Assembly: GCA_934436505.1 (NCBI GenBank)
Contig: CAKSAP010000001.1
Location: 620,001 to 684,000 of the forward strand
Reading direction: 5' to 3'
Length of the DNA: 64,000 bases
From: an uncultured Eubacteriales bacterium
GTDB taxonomy: Bacteria > Bacillota > Clostridia > Oscillospirales > Acutalibacteraceae
In this document: one piece after another, positions 34,135 to 51,026 of the stretch
Layout: every line of letters begins with the position of its first letter
Numbering within the stretch: the first letter of the stretch is position 1
Position numbers and translations under genes: made by a program
The notes under the pieces: model-generated
Told to the model about the DNA's origin: nothing
What the model saw: only the letters and a program-made list of their open reading frames with translations
Databases searched by the model: none

Positions 34135-34154
34135 GGGCTATTGTACGGCTGTCC

Positions 34155-34300
34155 GGCAAAGGCTCCCTTGTAAAGGGAGCTGTCGTTTTTTTGGAACAAA
34201 AAAATGACTGAGGGATTTTTATAAAATCATATAAAATTGACCTTACAATCCCTCCGAGTTGCCTACGGCAACCCACCTCCCTTTACACAAGGGAGGCTGA
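34155..34300. repeat. Dispersed palindromic repeat, type A (copy 3, inverted)
   Basis: Reads GGCTCCCTTGTAAAGGGAGC ... AAATGACTGAGGGATTTTTA ... CTTACAATCCCTCCGAG ... CACCTCCCTTTACACAAGGG, i.e. the reverse complement of the family. It carries GTTGCCTACGGCAACCCACC where other copies have GTGCCGAACGAACGTGAGGC, as does copy 63311-63520. Confidence 0.85.
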
Positions 34301-34330
34301 ATATGCCGTTGCCCGCCAATTCATAGCAAA

Positions 34331-34358
34331 TAAAAAATGAGGCGAACTGTGTTCGCCC
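34331..34358 (-). terminator. Terminator of the DMT transporter gene
   Basis: On the minus strand GGCGAAC-ACA-GTTCGCC is followed by TCATTTTTTA. Confidence 0.83.
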
Positions 34359-34394
34359 CCAAAATCTGAAATATGATTTTAATTGGATTTGCTT

Positions 34395-35297
34395 TTATGC
34401 ATCATAAAGACCGAGGATTACAATACCCACTATTGCGATTGCGATTGTAAGATAATGCTTCCACGAAAGCTTTTCCTTGATGAAAATTCTGCCCCATACA
34501 ACCGAAAGCAGGCAGTAAGCCGAGATAATCGGTGCAGCCATTGCAACGTGCTCGGAATCGGCGAGAGCATAGATATATGCGAACTGACCTGCCGTCTCGA
34601 AAATCGCACCTGCATACTTCGGAGCTTCCTTTTTCGGGAAATACTTCTGCTTTTTGATAAGCTTAACATAGATGAACGCCACGATACCGCAGACAAGGAA
34701 TGTAAGCTCATAAGCGGTGTTTGCAACGTCCTCGTCAAGAGTTTCAAGCACAATGCTGTCCGCAAATGTTCCGAGTGCGTCAAGCAGGCAGTAGATAAGC
34801 GGAAGAACGATGGCAAGAGCCGATTTTGAATACTTATAATTCGACTTTTCCTGTCTGAGTGCTCTCAATTCGTCGTCCTCGTTAGCCTCGACAAAGCCGA
34901 GTGCGATAACGGCGATACAAACAAGTGCAACCGCAATGTACTGCGGAACTGCGAGCGTCTGACCTGTGATAAGGCAGATAACCGCAACAAGCGCACCGGA
35001 GGAATTGCATATAGGCGAGGAAATCGAAAGCTCGATATAGCGCAAGCCGATATATCCGATCGCCATTGAAACGATATACAAAGCGGAAACGGGGAGATAG
35101 CGAAGAATTGCGCTTCCCGTAACCTCAACACCGCCGACGAAAATCGAATACAGAGCGTGCAAGCCCATAACAACGCCAACGGCAGTAACCATTTTGTAGT
35201 GACTGTATTTGTCCGACTTATCGGCGCAACCGAGCTTTGAGAACAAGTCCGAGCCACTCCAGCAGAACAATGCAATCAATGAAAACCAAAACCACAT
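34395..35297 (-). CDS. EamA/DMT-superfamily transporter
   Basis: 300 residues with ten hydrophobic helices in two five-helix halves split by a charged loop (VEANEDDELRALRQEKSNY). The helix-3/4 region YIGLRYIELSISSPICNSSGALVAV and the C-terminal repeat AAPIISAYCLLSVVWGRIFIKEKLS (quoted parts) are EamA-like. The family exports metabolites or takes up small solutes; the substrate cannot be read. It is a single gene with its own terminator, downstream of the lacZ terminator. Confidence 0.85.
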   Translation of the reverse strand: MWFWFSLIALFCWSGSDLFSKLGCADKSDKYSHYKMVTAVGVVMGLHALYSIFVGGVEVTGSAILRYLPVSALYIVSMAIGYIGLRYIELSISSPICNSSGALVAVICLITGQTLAVPQYIAVALVCIAVIALGFVEANEDDELRALRQEKSNYKYSKSALAIVLPLIYCLLDALGTFADSIVLETLDEDVANTAYELTFLVCGIVAFIYVKLIKKQKYFPKKEAPKYAGAIFETAGQFAYIYALADSEHVAMAAPIISAYCLLSVVWGRIFIKEKLSWKHYLTIAIAIVGIVILGLYDA

Positions 35298-35363
35298 AAT
35301 TTTCTAAAACCTTTCTTTGAATAATGCCGTATAATTTTACAAAAAAGTTACTTAAATGTCAAT

Positions 35364-35401
35364 AAAAAAGCAGGAACAAATTAACAATTCGTTCCTGCTT
35401 T
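35364..35401 (-). terminator. Terminator of lacZ
   Basis: On the minus strand AAGCAGGAAC / GTTCCTGCTT with an AATT-rich loop, then TTTTATTG. Confidence 0.87.
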
Positions 35402-35419
35402 GTTTAGTTTATAAATTTA

Positions 35420-38611
<3,192 letters not shown>

Positions 38612-38636
38612 TCAAATACATTATAAATAAAAATAT

Positions 38637-38664
38637 TTCAACAATATCTATTGACATTGTTGAA
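38637..38664. promoter_or_regulatory. Inverted repeat in the lacZ-rpoB divergent region
   Basis: TTCAACAAT (38637-38645) and ATTGTTGAA (38656-38664) are perfect 9-base arms with a 10-base spacer. The repeat overlaps the rpoB -35 box and lies 64 bases upstream of lacZ. It could be an operator for a lacZ regulator or could affect rpoBC; this is inference. Confidence 0.55.
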
Positions 38665-38679
38665 CGAATGGTTTATAAT
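38651..38679 (+). promoter_or_regulatory. Consensus sigma-A promoter of rpoB-rpoC
   Basis: TTGACA (38651-38656), 17-base spacer, TATAAT (38674-38679): a perfect match. The leader to rpoB is about 160 bases and includes a short GGCTT/AAGCC hairpin followed by TTT at about 38798-38815, possibly a weak attenuator. Confidence 0.85.
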
Positions 38680-38846
38680 TAACTGCTATTAGAATGGAAA
38701 TGTATGCCTTTTCATTTATCAACGTAACGGTATTTTACCATAATATGTGTTGAAAATCAAGAGCATATTTAACCGTTTTGAGAGTAATCTCCGGGCTTGT
38801 GAAAAAGCCTTTAAGATAAAAATAATGATGGAGAGTGATAAGCCCT

Positions 38847-41800
38847 ATGGTGAATGTCAAACCTGAAAAATTCGGAAAAACAACCCGTATGACTTTCTCG
38901 AAAATCAATGAGGTTATGCAGATACCCAACCTTATCGAGGTTCAGAAGGATTCGTACAAGTGGTTTCTTGACAAAGGATTGAAGGAAGTATTCCGTGATG
39001 TTGCAGACATTACAGACTTTTCCGGCAATCTTGCGCTGAGTTTCGTAGATTACAGAATGGATGACACCCCGAAATACACTGTAAAGGAATGTAAGGAGAG
39101 AGATACTACTTACGCAGCTCCCTTGAGAGTAACCGCAAGACTTCTTAACAAGGAAACGGGCGAAATCAAAGAGAACGAGGTTTATATGGGCGATTTCCCG
39201 CTTATGACCGAGTCGGGAACTTTCGTTATCAACGGTGCTGAACGTGTTATCATTTCACAGCTCGTTCGTTCTCCCAGCGTATATTTTGATATGACTCACG
39301 ACAAGACCGGTAAGGAGCTTTATTCCGCAACCGTTATCCCGAACAGGGGTGCTTGGCTTGAATATGAGACAGATCAGAACGACCTTTTCTATGTTCGTAT
39401 AGACAAGAACAGAAAGATTTACATCACAACCTTTATCAGAGCGTTGGGACTCAGCTCGAACACCGACATCCTTGAATTCTTCGGCTATGACGAGAGAATT
39501 AAGGCTACGCTTGAAAAGGATACCACTATCAATACAGAGCAGGCTCTTATCGAGGTTTATAAGAGACTTCGTCCCGGCGAGCCGCCCACACTTGAGACGG
39601 CACAGGCTCATCTTGACGGCTTGTTCTTCGACCCGAGACGTTATGACCTTTCAAGAGTCGGCAGATATAAATACAATAAAAAGCTCGGCATTTCTTCAAG
39701 ACTTGAGGGCTTTAAGGTTACACAGCCCGTTATCAGCGAGCTTACAGGCGAAATCCTTGCAGACGCAGGCGAGATGATTACTCCCGAGCTTGCATACAGA
39801 ATCGAGCAGGAGGGCGTTACCGTCGCTTATGTTGATTCCGAGGGCGAGGAAGTAAAGGTATTCTCAAACGGTATGGTTGACATCGGCGAGTATGTTCCGA
39901 TGTTCACTGAGGACGAGCTTGAGGAAATCGGCATCAACGAGAAAGTTCGCTTTACCGTTCTTCAGGAAGTTCTCAATAAGTGCGGCGACGATAAGAACGC
40001 ACTTCGTGAGGAAATGGCTAACCGTGCCGACGACCTTATTCCGAAGCATATTATCATTGACGATATTATGGCTTCCATCAACTACCTTAACTGCATTGCT
40101 TGCGGCGTAGGCGTTACCGACGACATCGACCACCTCGGCAACAGACGTATCCGTTCTGTCGGCGAGCTTCTTCAGAACCAGTTCAGAATCGGCTTCTCAA
40201 GAATGGAAAGAGTTGTCAAGGAGAGAATGACTCTTCAGGCACAGGAGCCCGATAAGGTTACTCCCTCGGCTCTTATAAATATCAGACCTGTTATGGCGGC
40301 TATCAAGGAGTTCTTCGGCTCTTCTCCGCTTTCACAGTTCATGGATCAGACAAACCCCTTGTCGGAGCTTACTCATAAGAGAAGACTTTCCGCATTGGGC
40401 CCCGGCGGTCTTTCGAGAGACCGTGCAGGATTTGAAGTTCGAGACGTTCACTACTCTCACTACGGACGTATGTGCCCGATTGAGACTCCCGAAGGTCCGA
40501 ACATCGGTCTTATCTCTTACCTTGCTACATTCGCAAAAATAAATAAGTACGGCTTTATCGAAGCTCCCTTCAGAAAGATTGATAAGGAGACGGGCGTTGT
40601 ACTTAACGAGGTTGAATATATGACCGCCGACGTCGAGGATAACTACACGGTTGCTCAGGCAAACGAGCCCCTTGACGAGAATGGCAGATTTGTAAATTCA
40701 AAGGTTACTGCAAGACACAGAGACGAATTCCTTGAGGTCAACGCTTCGGACGCAGACTATATGGACGTATCGCCCAAGATGCTTGTTTCCGTTGCTACCG
40801 CAATGATTCCGTTCCTTGAAAACGACGACGCAAACCGTGCGTTGATGGGCTCTAACATGCAGAAGCAGGCTGTTCCGCTTCTTAAAACCGATTCTCCGAT
40901 TGTCGGAACGGGTATGGAATATAAGGCAGCCGTTGACTCGGGTACGGTTATTCTCGCTAAGCGTGCAGGTACGGTTGTAAAGGTTGATGCTCAGAAGATT
41001 GAAATTGCAGTCAAGGGCGGAGACGTTGACACCTATGAGCTTATTAAGTTTATGCGCTCCAACCAGGATACATGTATCAACCAGCGCCCGATAGTTTCCG
41101 AGGGCGAAGAGGTTACAGAGGGACAGGTTATCGCAGATGGTCCCGCAACCGCAAACGGCGAAATCTCACTCGGTAAGAACGCTCTTATCGGATTTATGAC
41201 CTGGGAAGGCTATAACTACGAGGACGCTGTTCTTATCAACGAAAAGCTTGTTCGTGATGATGTTTATACATCTGTTCACATAGAAGAATTTGAAATCGAA
41301 GCAAGAGATACCAAGCTCGGCGCAGAGGAAATCACAAGAGATATTCCGAACGTCGGCGAGGATGCTTTGGCAAACCTTGACGAAAACGGTATTATCCGTG
41401 TCGGTGCAGAGGTTCACTCGGGCGACATTCTTGTCGGTAAGGTTACACCTAAGGGCGAAACAGAGCTTACCGCCGAGGAGAGACTTCTCAGAGCGATATT
41501 CGGCGAGAAGGCAAGAGAGGTTCGTGATACTTCTCTTAAAGTACCTCACGGCGAATACGGTATCGTTGTTGACGTTGAAGTTTTCACAAGAGAAAATTCG
41601 GACGAATTAAGCCCCGGCGTAAACAAGGTTGTACGCTGCTATATCGCACAGAAGAGAAAGCTCTCCGTCGGCGATAAAATGGCAGGCCGTCACGGTAACA
41701 AGGGCGTTGTTTCGAGAATACTTCCGCAGGAGGATATGCCGTTCCTTGATGACGGTACTCCGCTTGACATAGTTCTTAACCCGTTGGGCGTTCCTTCCCG

Positions 41801-42566
41801 AATGAACATCGGACAGGTTCTTGAGGTACACCTCGGCTTCGCATTCAGAAAGCTCGGACAGAAGATTGCCACACCGGTATTCGACGGTGCGCACGAGTCC
41901 GACATCAGAGATGCACTTCGTGAGGCAGGCTACCGTGAGGACGGTAAGTCAATCCTTACAGACGGCAGAACAGGTCTTAAATTCGATAACCCCGTTACTG
42001 TCGGCATTATGTACTACTTGAAGCTCCACCACCTTGTAGACGATAAAATCCACGCACGTTCCACAGGTCCTTACTCACTTGTTACTCAGCAGCCCCTGGG
42101 CGGTAAAGCTCAGTTCGGCGGTCAGCGTTTCGGTGAGATGGAAGTTTGGGCACTTGAGGCTTACGGTGCTGCTTATACTCTTCAGGAAATCCTTACTGTT
42201 AAGTCGGACGACCTTGTCGGAAGAGTTAAGACCTATGAGTCCATCGTTAAGGGACAGAACATTCCGAAGCCCGGTGTTCCCGAATCGTTCAAGGTTCTTG
42301 TTAAAGAGCTTCAGGCTCTCGCACTTGACATCAAAGTTCTCGATAAGGACAACAACGAAATTGACCTTAAACAAAACTTTGATGATGAGATGGATACTCC
42401 TGTTGTTGCTAATGAGGATATGTCCTACGTAAACGACGCTTCACTCGATGACGGCTACGTTACGGATGAGGATGCAGAAAAAGAACTCGGAGAGGACGCC
42501 TTCAACGAATATATCACAGGCGATGATTCGTTTGACGACGACGAATTCAACGACGATGAATTTTAA
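38847..42566 (+). CDS. rpoB: DNA-directed RNA polymerase subunit beta
   Basis: 1239 residues. Recognisable stretches include the rifampicin region ([40 protein letters not shown]), the [13 protein letters not shown] motif, [13 protein letters not shown] and the C-terminal [20 protein letters not shown] region. A clostridial acidic tail ([14 protein letters not shown]) ends the protein. The start at 38847 ([11 protein letters not shown]) matches relatives; an in-frame GTG at 38835 adds four residues. Unusually, rplJ-rplL do not precede it; it has its own promoter and a divergent lacZ neighbour. Confidence 0.98.
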   Translation: MVNVKPEKFGKTTRMTFSKINEVMQIPNLIEVQKDSYKWFLDKGLKEVFRDVADITDFSGNLALSFVDYRMDDTPKYTVKECKERDTTYAAPLRVTARLLNKETGEIKENEVYMGDFPLMTESGTFVINGAERVIISQLVRSPSVYFDMTHDKTGKELYSATVIPNRGAWLEYETDQNDLFYVRIDKNRKIYITTFIRALGLSSNTDILEFFGYDERIKATLEKDTTINTEQALIEVYKRLRPGEPPTLETAQAHLDGLFFDPRRYDLSRVGRYKYNKKLGISSRLEGFKVTQPVISELTGEILADAGEMITPELAYRIEQEGVTVAYVDSEGEEVKVFSNGMVDIGEYVPMFTEDELEEIGINEKVRFTVLQEVLNKCGDDKNALREEMANRADDLIPKHIIIDDIMASINYLNCIACGVGVTDDIDHLGNRRIRSVGELLQNQFRIGFSRMERVVKERMTLQAQEPDKVTPSALINIRPVMAAIKEFFGSSPLSQFMDQTNPLSELTHKRRLSALGPGGLSRDRAGFEVRDVHYSHYGRMCPIETPEGPNIGLISYLATFAKINKYGFIEAPFRKIDKETGVVLNEVEYMTADVEDNYTVAQANEPLDENGRFVNSKVTARHRDEFLEVNASDADYMDVSPKMLVSVATAMIPFLENDDANRALMGSNMQKQAVPLLKTDSPIVGTGMEYKAAVDSGTVILAKRAGTVVKVDAQKIEIAVKGGDVDTYELIKFMRSNQDTCINQRPIVSEGEEVTEGQVIADGPATANGEISLGKNALIGFMTWEGYNYEDAVLINEKLVRDDVYTSVHIEEFEIEARDTKLGAEEITRDIPNVGEDALANLDENGIIRVGAEVHSGDILVGKVTPKGETELTAEERLLRAIFGEKAREVRDTSLKVPHGEYGIVVDVEVFTRENSDELSPGVNKVVRCYIAQKRKLSVGDKMAGRHGNKGVVSRILPQEDMPFLDDGTPLDIVLNPLGVPSRMNIGQVLEVHLGFAFRKLGQKIATPVFDGAHESDIRDALREAGYREDGKSILTDGRTGLKFDNPVTVGIMYYLKLHHLVDDKIHARSTGPYSLVTQQPLGGKAQFGGQRFGEMEVWALEAYGAAYTLQEILTVKSDDLVGRVKTYESIVKGQNIPKPGVPESFKVLVKELQALALDIKVLDKDNNEIDLKQNFDDEMDTPVVANEDMSYVNDASLDDGYVTDEDAEKELGEDAFNEYITGDDSFDDDEFNDDEF

Positions 42567-42613
42567 CCGAGTAAACTCACAGTTCAGATTTTAAGGAAGA
42601 AGGTAAAAATTTA

Positions 42614-46204
<3,591 letters not shown>

Positions 46205-46218
46205 AAATTAAATAATGC

Positions 46219-46248
46219 TTGACAACCGAAGGTTTTTAATGTTAAAAT
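46219..46248 (+). promoter_or_regulatory. Promoter of the rpsL-rpsG-fusA-tuf operon
   Basis: TTGACA (46219-46224), 18-base spacer, TAAAAT (46243-46248), just after the rpoC stop. Confidence 0.8.
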
Positions 46249-46261
46249 CTTTGGTTGTGTG

Positions 46262-46330
46262 AGCAAAATAAACACTATTTTAATCGATAGTGTTTGTTTT
46301 GCTGACACATTGTGTCATAATTTTTTATCG
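46262..46330 (+). promoter_or_regulatory. Structured leader of rpsL with a 17-bp hairpin
   Basis: AGCAAAATAAACACTAT (46262-46278) pairs with ATAGTGTTTGTTTTGCT (46287-46303) over 17 pairs, one of them a U-G wobble, with an 8-base loop. A small GACAC/GTGTC hairpin (46304-46316) followed by ATAATTTTTTAT comes next and could act as a weak terminator. The pair could form an attenuator or a ribosomal-protein binding site in the str operon leader. Confidence 0.65.
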
Positions 46331-46341
46331 GAGGTGAAAAA

Positions 46342-46764
46342 ATGCCAACCTTTAACCAGCTTGTACGCAACGGAAGAGATACTATCGAGAAGAAGTCAAA
46401 GGCTCCTGCTCTCGGTAAGGGACTTAACTCTAAGAAGAACGTTATGACTGATAATGCTTCTCCTCAGAAGAGAGGTGTTTGTACTGTTGTTAAGACAGAT
46501 ACACCTAAAAAGCCTAACTCAGCTCTTCGTAAGCTTGCCAGAGTTCGTCTCACTAACGGAATCGAAGTTTCTGCTTACATCCCGGGCGTAGGCCACAACC
46601 TTCAGGAACACTCAGTTGTTCTTATCAGAGGCGGCCGTGTTAAGGATCTCCCCGGTGTTCGTTACCATATTATCCGTGGTACACTCGATACACAGGGCGT
46701 TAACGGAAGAATGCAGAGTCGTTCCAAGTACGGCGCAAAGAGACCCAAGGGCGCAAAAAAATAA
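46342..46764 (+). CDS. rpsL: 30S ribosomal protein S12
   Basis: 140 residues: [12 protein letters not shown] start, [25 protein letters not shown] segment with the conserved KKPNSALRK loop, [23 protein letters not shown] and the C-terminal KYGAKRPK. S12 sits in the decoding centre. GGAGGTG lies before the ATG. It is first in the str operon and is preceded by a structured leader. Confidence 0.98.
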   Translation: MPTFNQLVRNGRDTIEKKSKAPALGKGLNSKKNVMTDNASPQKRGVCTVVKTDTPKKPNSALRKLARVRLTNGIEVSAYIPGVGHNLQEHSVVLIRGGRVKDLPGVRYHIIRGTLDTQGVNGRMQSRSKYGAKRPKGAKK

Positions 46765-46921
46765 GGTAGTCAGACCTTAAATTATCAACAGACAGAATCT
46801 ACCAATTCAGTCAAATGCTATAATTGGTGTATATATATATTTATATGCCTCTTTGCATTGACACCACGGGTTTTGTCACCAGAGTACCTATGATATCATT
46901 ACTATGAAGGAGGGAAGCGAA

Positions 46922-47392
46922 GTGCCAAGAAGAGGCCAGATTGCAAAACGTGACGTTTTGCCGGATCCGCTTTACAATTCAAAGCTTGTAACAAGGCTTA
47001 TCAACAGCGTTATGCTCGACGGTAAGAAGGGTGTTGCCCAGAAGATCGTTTACGACGCATTCGACATTATCGCTGAGAAAACAGGTAAAGAGCCGTTGGA
47101 GGTTTTTGACGCTGCAATGGAAAATGTTATGCCTGTTCTCGAAGTTAAAGCTCGCCGTGTAGGCGGTGCAACTTATCAGGTTCCGATGGAAGTACGTCCC
47201 GAGAGAAGACAGACTTTGGGACTCCGTTGGATTACGCTTTATGCACGTTCACGTTCAGAGAGAACGATGAAGGAAAGACTTGCTAACGAGATCCTTGACG
47301 CAGTCAATGAGACCGGCGCAGCATTCAAGAAGCGTGAAGAAACACACAGAATGGCTGAAGCTAACAAAGCTTTTGCACATTTCAGATGGTAA
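46922..47392 (+). CDS. rpsG: 30S ribosomal protein S7
   Basis: 156 residues beginning [15 protein letters not shown] after a GTG start at 46922; AAGGAGGG lies 8 bases upstream. An in-frame ATG at 46904 overlaps that ribosome site and was rejected. S7 nucleates the 30S head by binding the 3' domain of 16S rRNA. The 157-base spacer after rpsL has hairpins (ACCAATT/AATTGGT; GGTGT/ACACC) in the place where E. coli S7 represses its own operon, so similar control is possible. Confidence 0.97.
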   Translation: MPRRGQIAKRDVLPDPLYNSKLVTRLINSVMLDGKKGVAQKIVYDAFDIIAEKTGKEPLEVFDAAMENVMPVLEVKARRVGGATYQVPMEVRPERRQTLGLRWITLYARSRSERTMKERLANEILDAVNETGAAFKKREETHRMAEANKAFAHFRW

Positions 47393-47440
47393 TTTTACCG
47401 GAGAATTTTTACGCCGAGTAATTCGGCAATGGAGGATATT

Positions 47441-49522
47441 ATGCCGAGAAAGGTATCTCTTGAAAAAACAAGAAATATTGGTATCATGGCTCATATCGAC
47501 GCCGGTAAAACAACTACAACAGAAAGAATTTTGTTTTACACGGGTGTTAACCACAAATTAGGTGAGACACACGACGGCGACGCTACCATGGACTGGATGG
47601 CTCAGGAGCAGGAGAGAGGTATTACCATCACTTCCGCTGCTACCACCTGCTTCTGGAAGAATCATCGTATCAATATAATCGACACTCCCGGCCACGTTGA
47701 CTTTACAGTTGAAGTTCAGCGTTCGCTTCGTGTACTTGACGGTTCTGTTACCGTTTTGTGCGCAAAGGGCGGTGTTGAGCCTCAGTCTGAGACCGTTTGG
47801 CGTCAGGCTGACGAATACAAAGTACCCAGAATGATTTTCGTTAATAAGATGGACATCATGGGTGCTGATTTTTACAGAGTTCTTGATATGGTTAAGGAGC
47901 GTTTCAACTGCAACGCTGTTCCGATTCAGCTCCCGATAGGCGCTGAGGCTACCTTTAAGGGTATTATTGACCTTATCAATAACGACGCTGAGGTTTATTA
48001 TGATGACCTCGGTAAAGACATTCGCCGTGAGGAAATCCCGGACGATATGAAGGAGCTTGCTGCTAAGTACCGTTCACAGCTTATCGAGTCAGTCGTTGAG
48101 CAGGATGATGAGCTCATGGAGAAGTATTTTGAAGGCGTTGAGCCGACAGTTGAGGAAATTAAGAAGGTTATCCGTAAGGCTACTATTGCCAACGAGATGG
48201 TTCCGATTTGCTGCGGTACAGCTTACCGTAACAAGGGTGTTCAGCCTCTCCTCGACGCTATCGTTGACTTTATGCCGGCTCCCACAGACATCGAGTCCAT
48301 CAAGGGCGTAAACCCCGATACCGATGAAGAGGAGCAGAGACATTCATCAGATTCAGAGCCTTTTTCAGCTCTTGCATTTAAGATAGCAACAGACCCCTTT
48401 GTTGGTAAGCTCTGCTTCTTCAGAGTTTACTCGGGTACTGTAAACGCAGGTACAACCGTTTACAACTCTGTTAAGAACTGCAGAGAGAGAATGGGTCGTA
48501 TCCTTCAGATGCACGCTAACCACAGAGAGGACATTGAGACAGTTTACGCAGGCGACATTGCCGCTGTCGTAGGCCTCAAGAACACAACAACAGGTGACAC
48601 ACTCTGCGACGAGAAGAACCCGATTGTTCTTGAGTCAATGGACTTCCCGGATCCGGTTATCCGTGTAGCTATCGAGCCCAAGACTAAGGCAGGACAGGAG
48701 AAGATGGGTATCGGACTTCAGAAGCTTGCTGAAGAGGACCCCACCTTCAAGTGCTATACAGATGAAGAAACAGGTCAGACCATTATCGCAGGTATGGGCG
48801 AGCTTCACCTTGAAATTATCGTTGACAGACTTCTTCGTGAGTTTAAGGTTGAGGCTAACGTAGGTAAGCCGCAGGTTGCTTACAAGGAAACCATCCGCAA
48901 GAAGGTTGACCACGAAACCAAGTACAAGCGCCAGTCGGGCGGTTCGGGTCAGTACGGTCACGTTAAGATTATACTTGAGCCCAACGAACCCGGTAAGGGC
49001 TATGAGTTCGTTAACGCTGTTGTCGGCGGTAAGATTCCGAAGGAATTTATCGGACCTGTTGATCAGGGTATCCAGGGCGCATTGAACTCAGGTGTACTTG
49101 CAAACTACCCCGTTGTTGACGTTAAAGTTACTCTTTACGACGGTTCTTACCACGAAGTCGACTCTTCGGAAATGGCGTTTAAGATTGCCGGTTCAATGGC
49201 ATTCAAGGAAGCTGCAAGACTTGCAGACCCGATTCTTCTTGAGCCCATCATGAAGGTTGTTGTTATCGTTCCCGATGACTACTTCGGCACCGTACAGGGC
49301 AACCTTATCGCTCGCCGTGGTGAAATTCAGGGCTTCGAGGACCGTTCAGGCCTCAAGCAGATCACTGCAAGAGTTCCGCTTGCAGAGATGTTCGGTTACG
49401 CAACAGACCTCCGTTCACAGACTCAGGGCCGTGGACAGTATGTTATGGAGCCCGACGGTTATAAGCCGGTTCCGAAGAGCGTAGCTGAGAAGATTATCAG
49501 TGAAAGAACTAAGAAAGACTGA
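47441..49522 (+). CDS. fusA: Elongation factor G
   Basis: 693-residue translocation GTPase. Motifs are [18 protein letters not shown] (G1), [24 protein letters not shown] and NKMD, followed by domains II-V with [24 protein letters not shown] core and [14 protein letters not shown] ([12 protein letters not shown]). The ATG at 47441 is preferred over 47429 because GGAGG lies 5 bases upstream and the family starts [12 protein letters not shown]. It is separated from tuf by a strong hairpin. Confidence 0.98.
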   Translation: MPRKVSLEKTRNIGIMAHIDAGKTTTTERILFYTGVNHKLGETHDGDATMDWMAQEQERGITITSAATTCFWKNHRINIIDTPGHVDFTVEVQRSLRVLDGSVTVLCAKGGVEPQSETVWRQADEYKVPRMIFVNKMDIMGADFYRVLDMVKERFNCNAVPIQLPIGAEATFKGIIDLINNDAEVYYDDLGKDIRREEIPDDMKELAAKYRSQLIESVVEQDDELMEKYFEGVEPTVEEIKKVIRKATIANEMVPICCGTAYRNKGVQPLLDAIVDFMPAPTDIESIKGVNPDTDEEEQRHSSDSEPFSALAFKIATDPFVGKLCFFRVYSGTVNAGTTVYNSVKNCRERMGRILQMHANHREDIETVYAGDIAAVVGLKNTTTGDTLCDEKNPIVLESMDFPDPVIRVAIEPKTKAGQEKMGIGLQKLAEEDPTFKCYTDEETGQTIIAGMGELHLEIIVDRLLREFKVEANVGKPQVAYKETIRKKVDHETKYKRQSGGSGQYGHVKIILEPNEPGKGYEFVNAVVGGKIPKEFIGPVDQGIQGALNSGVLANYPVVDVKVTLYDGSYHEVDSSEMAFKIAGSMAFKEAARLADPILLEPIMKVVVIVPDDYFGTVQGNLIARRGEIQGFEDRSGLKQITARVPLAEMFGYATDLRSQTQGRGQYVMEPDGYKPVPKSVAEKIISERTKKD

Positions 49523-49538
49523 TTATTTCATTAAAAAG

Positions 49539-49576
49539 GCTTGATATTTTGCCGAATTATTGGTAAAATATCAAGC
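49539..49576 (+). promoter_or_regulatory. 15-bp hairpin between fusA and tuf
   Basis: GCTTGATATTTTGCC (49539-49553) and GGTAAAATATCAAGC (49562-49576) pair fully with one G-U wobble and an 8-base loop. No U-tract follows, so it is probably not a terminator. It may set mRNA processing or stability and raise tuf expression. Its geometry resembles the rpsL leader hairpin. Confidence 0.72.
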
Positions 49577-49623
49577 ACAGACAAATACAAAATATTTTCC
49601 GTTAATAAAAGGAGGAAATTCCA

Positions 49624-50817
49624 ATGGCAAAGGCAAAATTCGAAAGAACTAAACCCCATGTTAATATTGGTACTATCGGTCACGTTGACCACGGTAAGAC
49701 AACATTAACAGCAGCTATTACAAAGACACTCGCATCTAAGGGTCAGGCTGACTTCGTTGATTATGCAAACATCGATAAGGCTCCCGAAGAGAGAGAGCGT
49801 GGTATCACAATCAACACAGCTCACGTTGAGTATGAGACAGCTAAGCGTCACTATGCTCACGTTGACTGCCCCGGCCATGCTGACTACATCAAGAACATGA
49901 TCACAGGTGCAGCTCAGATGGACGGCGCTATCCTTGTTATCGCAGCAACAGACGGTCCTATGGCTCAGACAAAAGAGCACCTTCTTCTTGCTCGTCAGGT
50001 TGGCGTTCCGGCAATCGTTGTATTCATGAACAAGTGCGATCAGGTTGACGATCCCGAGCTTCTTGAGCTTGTTGAGATGGAAATCCGTGAAACTCTTGCT
50101 GAGTACGATTTCGATGAGAACTGCCCGATCATCAAGGGTTCGGCTCTTAAGGCTCTTGAGGCTACAGACCCCGATGCTCCTGAAGTTCAGTGCATCTGGG
50201 AGCTTATGGATGCAGTTGATAACTACATCCCCACACCCGACCGTAAGGCTGACCAGCCGTTCCTTATGCCTGTCGAGGACGTTATGACAATCACAGGCCG
50301 TGGTACAGTTGCTACAGGTAGAGTTGAGCGTGGACAGCTTAAGACAGGCGAGGAAGTTGAAATCGTTGGTCTTAAGGATGAAAAGACAAAGTCAGTTGTT
50401 ACAGGTATCGAGATGTTCAGAAAAACTCTTGATTACGCTGAGGCAGGCGACAACATCGGTGCTCTTCTTCGTGGTGTTGACAGAAAGGGTATCGAGCGTG
50501 GACAGGTTCTTTCTAAGCCCGGTACAATTCACCCCCACACAAAGTTCAAGGGACAGGTTTACGTTCTTAATAAGGACGAGGGCGGCCGTCATACACCGTT
50601 CTTCAACAACTATCGTCCTCAGTTCTATTTCAGAACAACTGACGTTACAGGTATCATCACTCTTCCCGCAGGTACAGAAATGTGCATGCCCGGCGACAAC
50701 GTAGAGATGGACGTTGAGCTCATCACTCCTATCGCTATCGAGGAAGGCCTTCGTTTCGCTATCCGTGAGGGTGGTAGAACAGTAGGTTCAGGTGTTGTTA
50801 CAGCTATTAACGAATAA
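49624..50817 (+). CDS. tuf: Elongation factor Tu
   Basis: 397 residues, canonical: [55 protein letters not shown] and [15 protein letters not shown], then the two beta-barrel domains ([13 protein letters not shown], the [21 protein letters not shown] region). It delivers aminoacyl-tRNA to the ribosome. AAAGGAGG precedes the ATG. Codon choice is strongly biased, as in highly expressed genes. Confidence 0.99.
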   Translation: MAKAKFERTKPHVNIGTIGHVDHGKTTLTAAITKTLASKGQADFVDYANIDKAPEERERGITINTAHVEYETAKRHYAHVDCPGHADYIKNMITGAAQMDGAILVIAATDGPMAQTKEHLLLARQVGVPAIVVFMNKCDQVDDPELLELVEMEIRETLAEYDFDENCPIIKGSALKALEATDPDAPEVQCIWELMDAVDNYIPTPDRKADQPFLMPVEDVMTITGRGTVATGRVERGQLKTGEEVEIVGLKDEKTKSVVTGIEMFRKTLDYAEAGDNIGALLRGVDRKGIERGQVLSKPGTIHPHTKFKGQVYVLNKDEGGRHTPFFNNYRPQFYFRTTDVTGIITLPAGTEMCMPGDNVEMDVELITPIAIEEGLRFAIREGGRTVGSGVVTAINE

Positions 50818-50846
50818 TCTGATTATTCAATAATAACATCTAATTT

Positions 50847-50882
50847 AAGCTCCCTTATCGGCAACGGTAAGGGAGCTTTTGT
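50847..50882 (+). terminator. Terminator of the str operon
   Basis: AAGCTCCCTTA / TAAGGGAGCTT stem with a CGGCAACG loop, then TTTGTG. Confidence 0.9.
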
Positions 50883-50884
50883 GC

Positions 50885-50963
50885 GTCTTAAAGGCATGTA
50901 GCTGTGTTTACCTGCCGACCGCCTCGAAAGCCCTATTTGACGGCTTTGCGGCTGCTTTAAGAC
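50885..50963. other. Structured non-coding segment between two terminators
   Basis: Outer arms GTCTTAAAG and CTTTAAGAC enclose an inner CGAAAGCC / GGCTTTGCG stem. There is no ORF and no clear promoter. It may be a small structured RNA or a decayed repeat. Confidence 0.4.
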
Positions 50964-50975
50964 TTTTACAGAACA

Positions 50976-51010
50976 TAAAAAATCCCTCTGCAATATTACA
51001 GAGGGATTTA
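50976..51010 (-). terminator. Terminator of the antiporter gene
   Basis: On the minus strand AAATCCCTCTG / CAGAGGGATTT, then TTTATG. Confidence 0.87.
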
Positions 51011-51026
51011 AGCATATTATGTTGTT

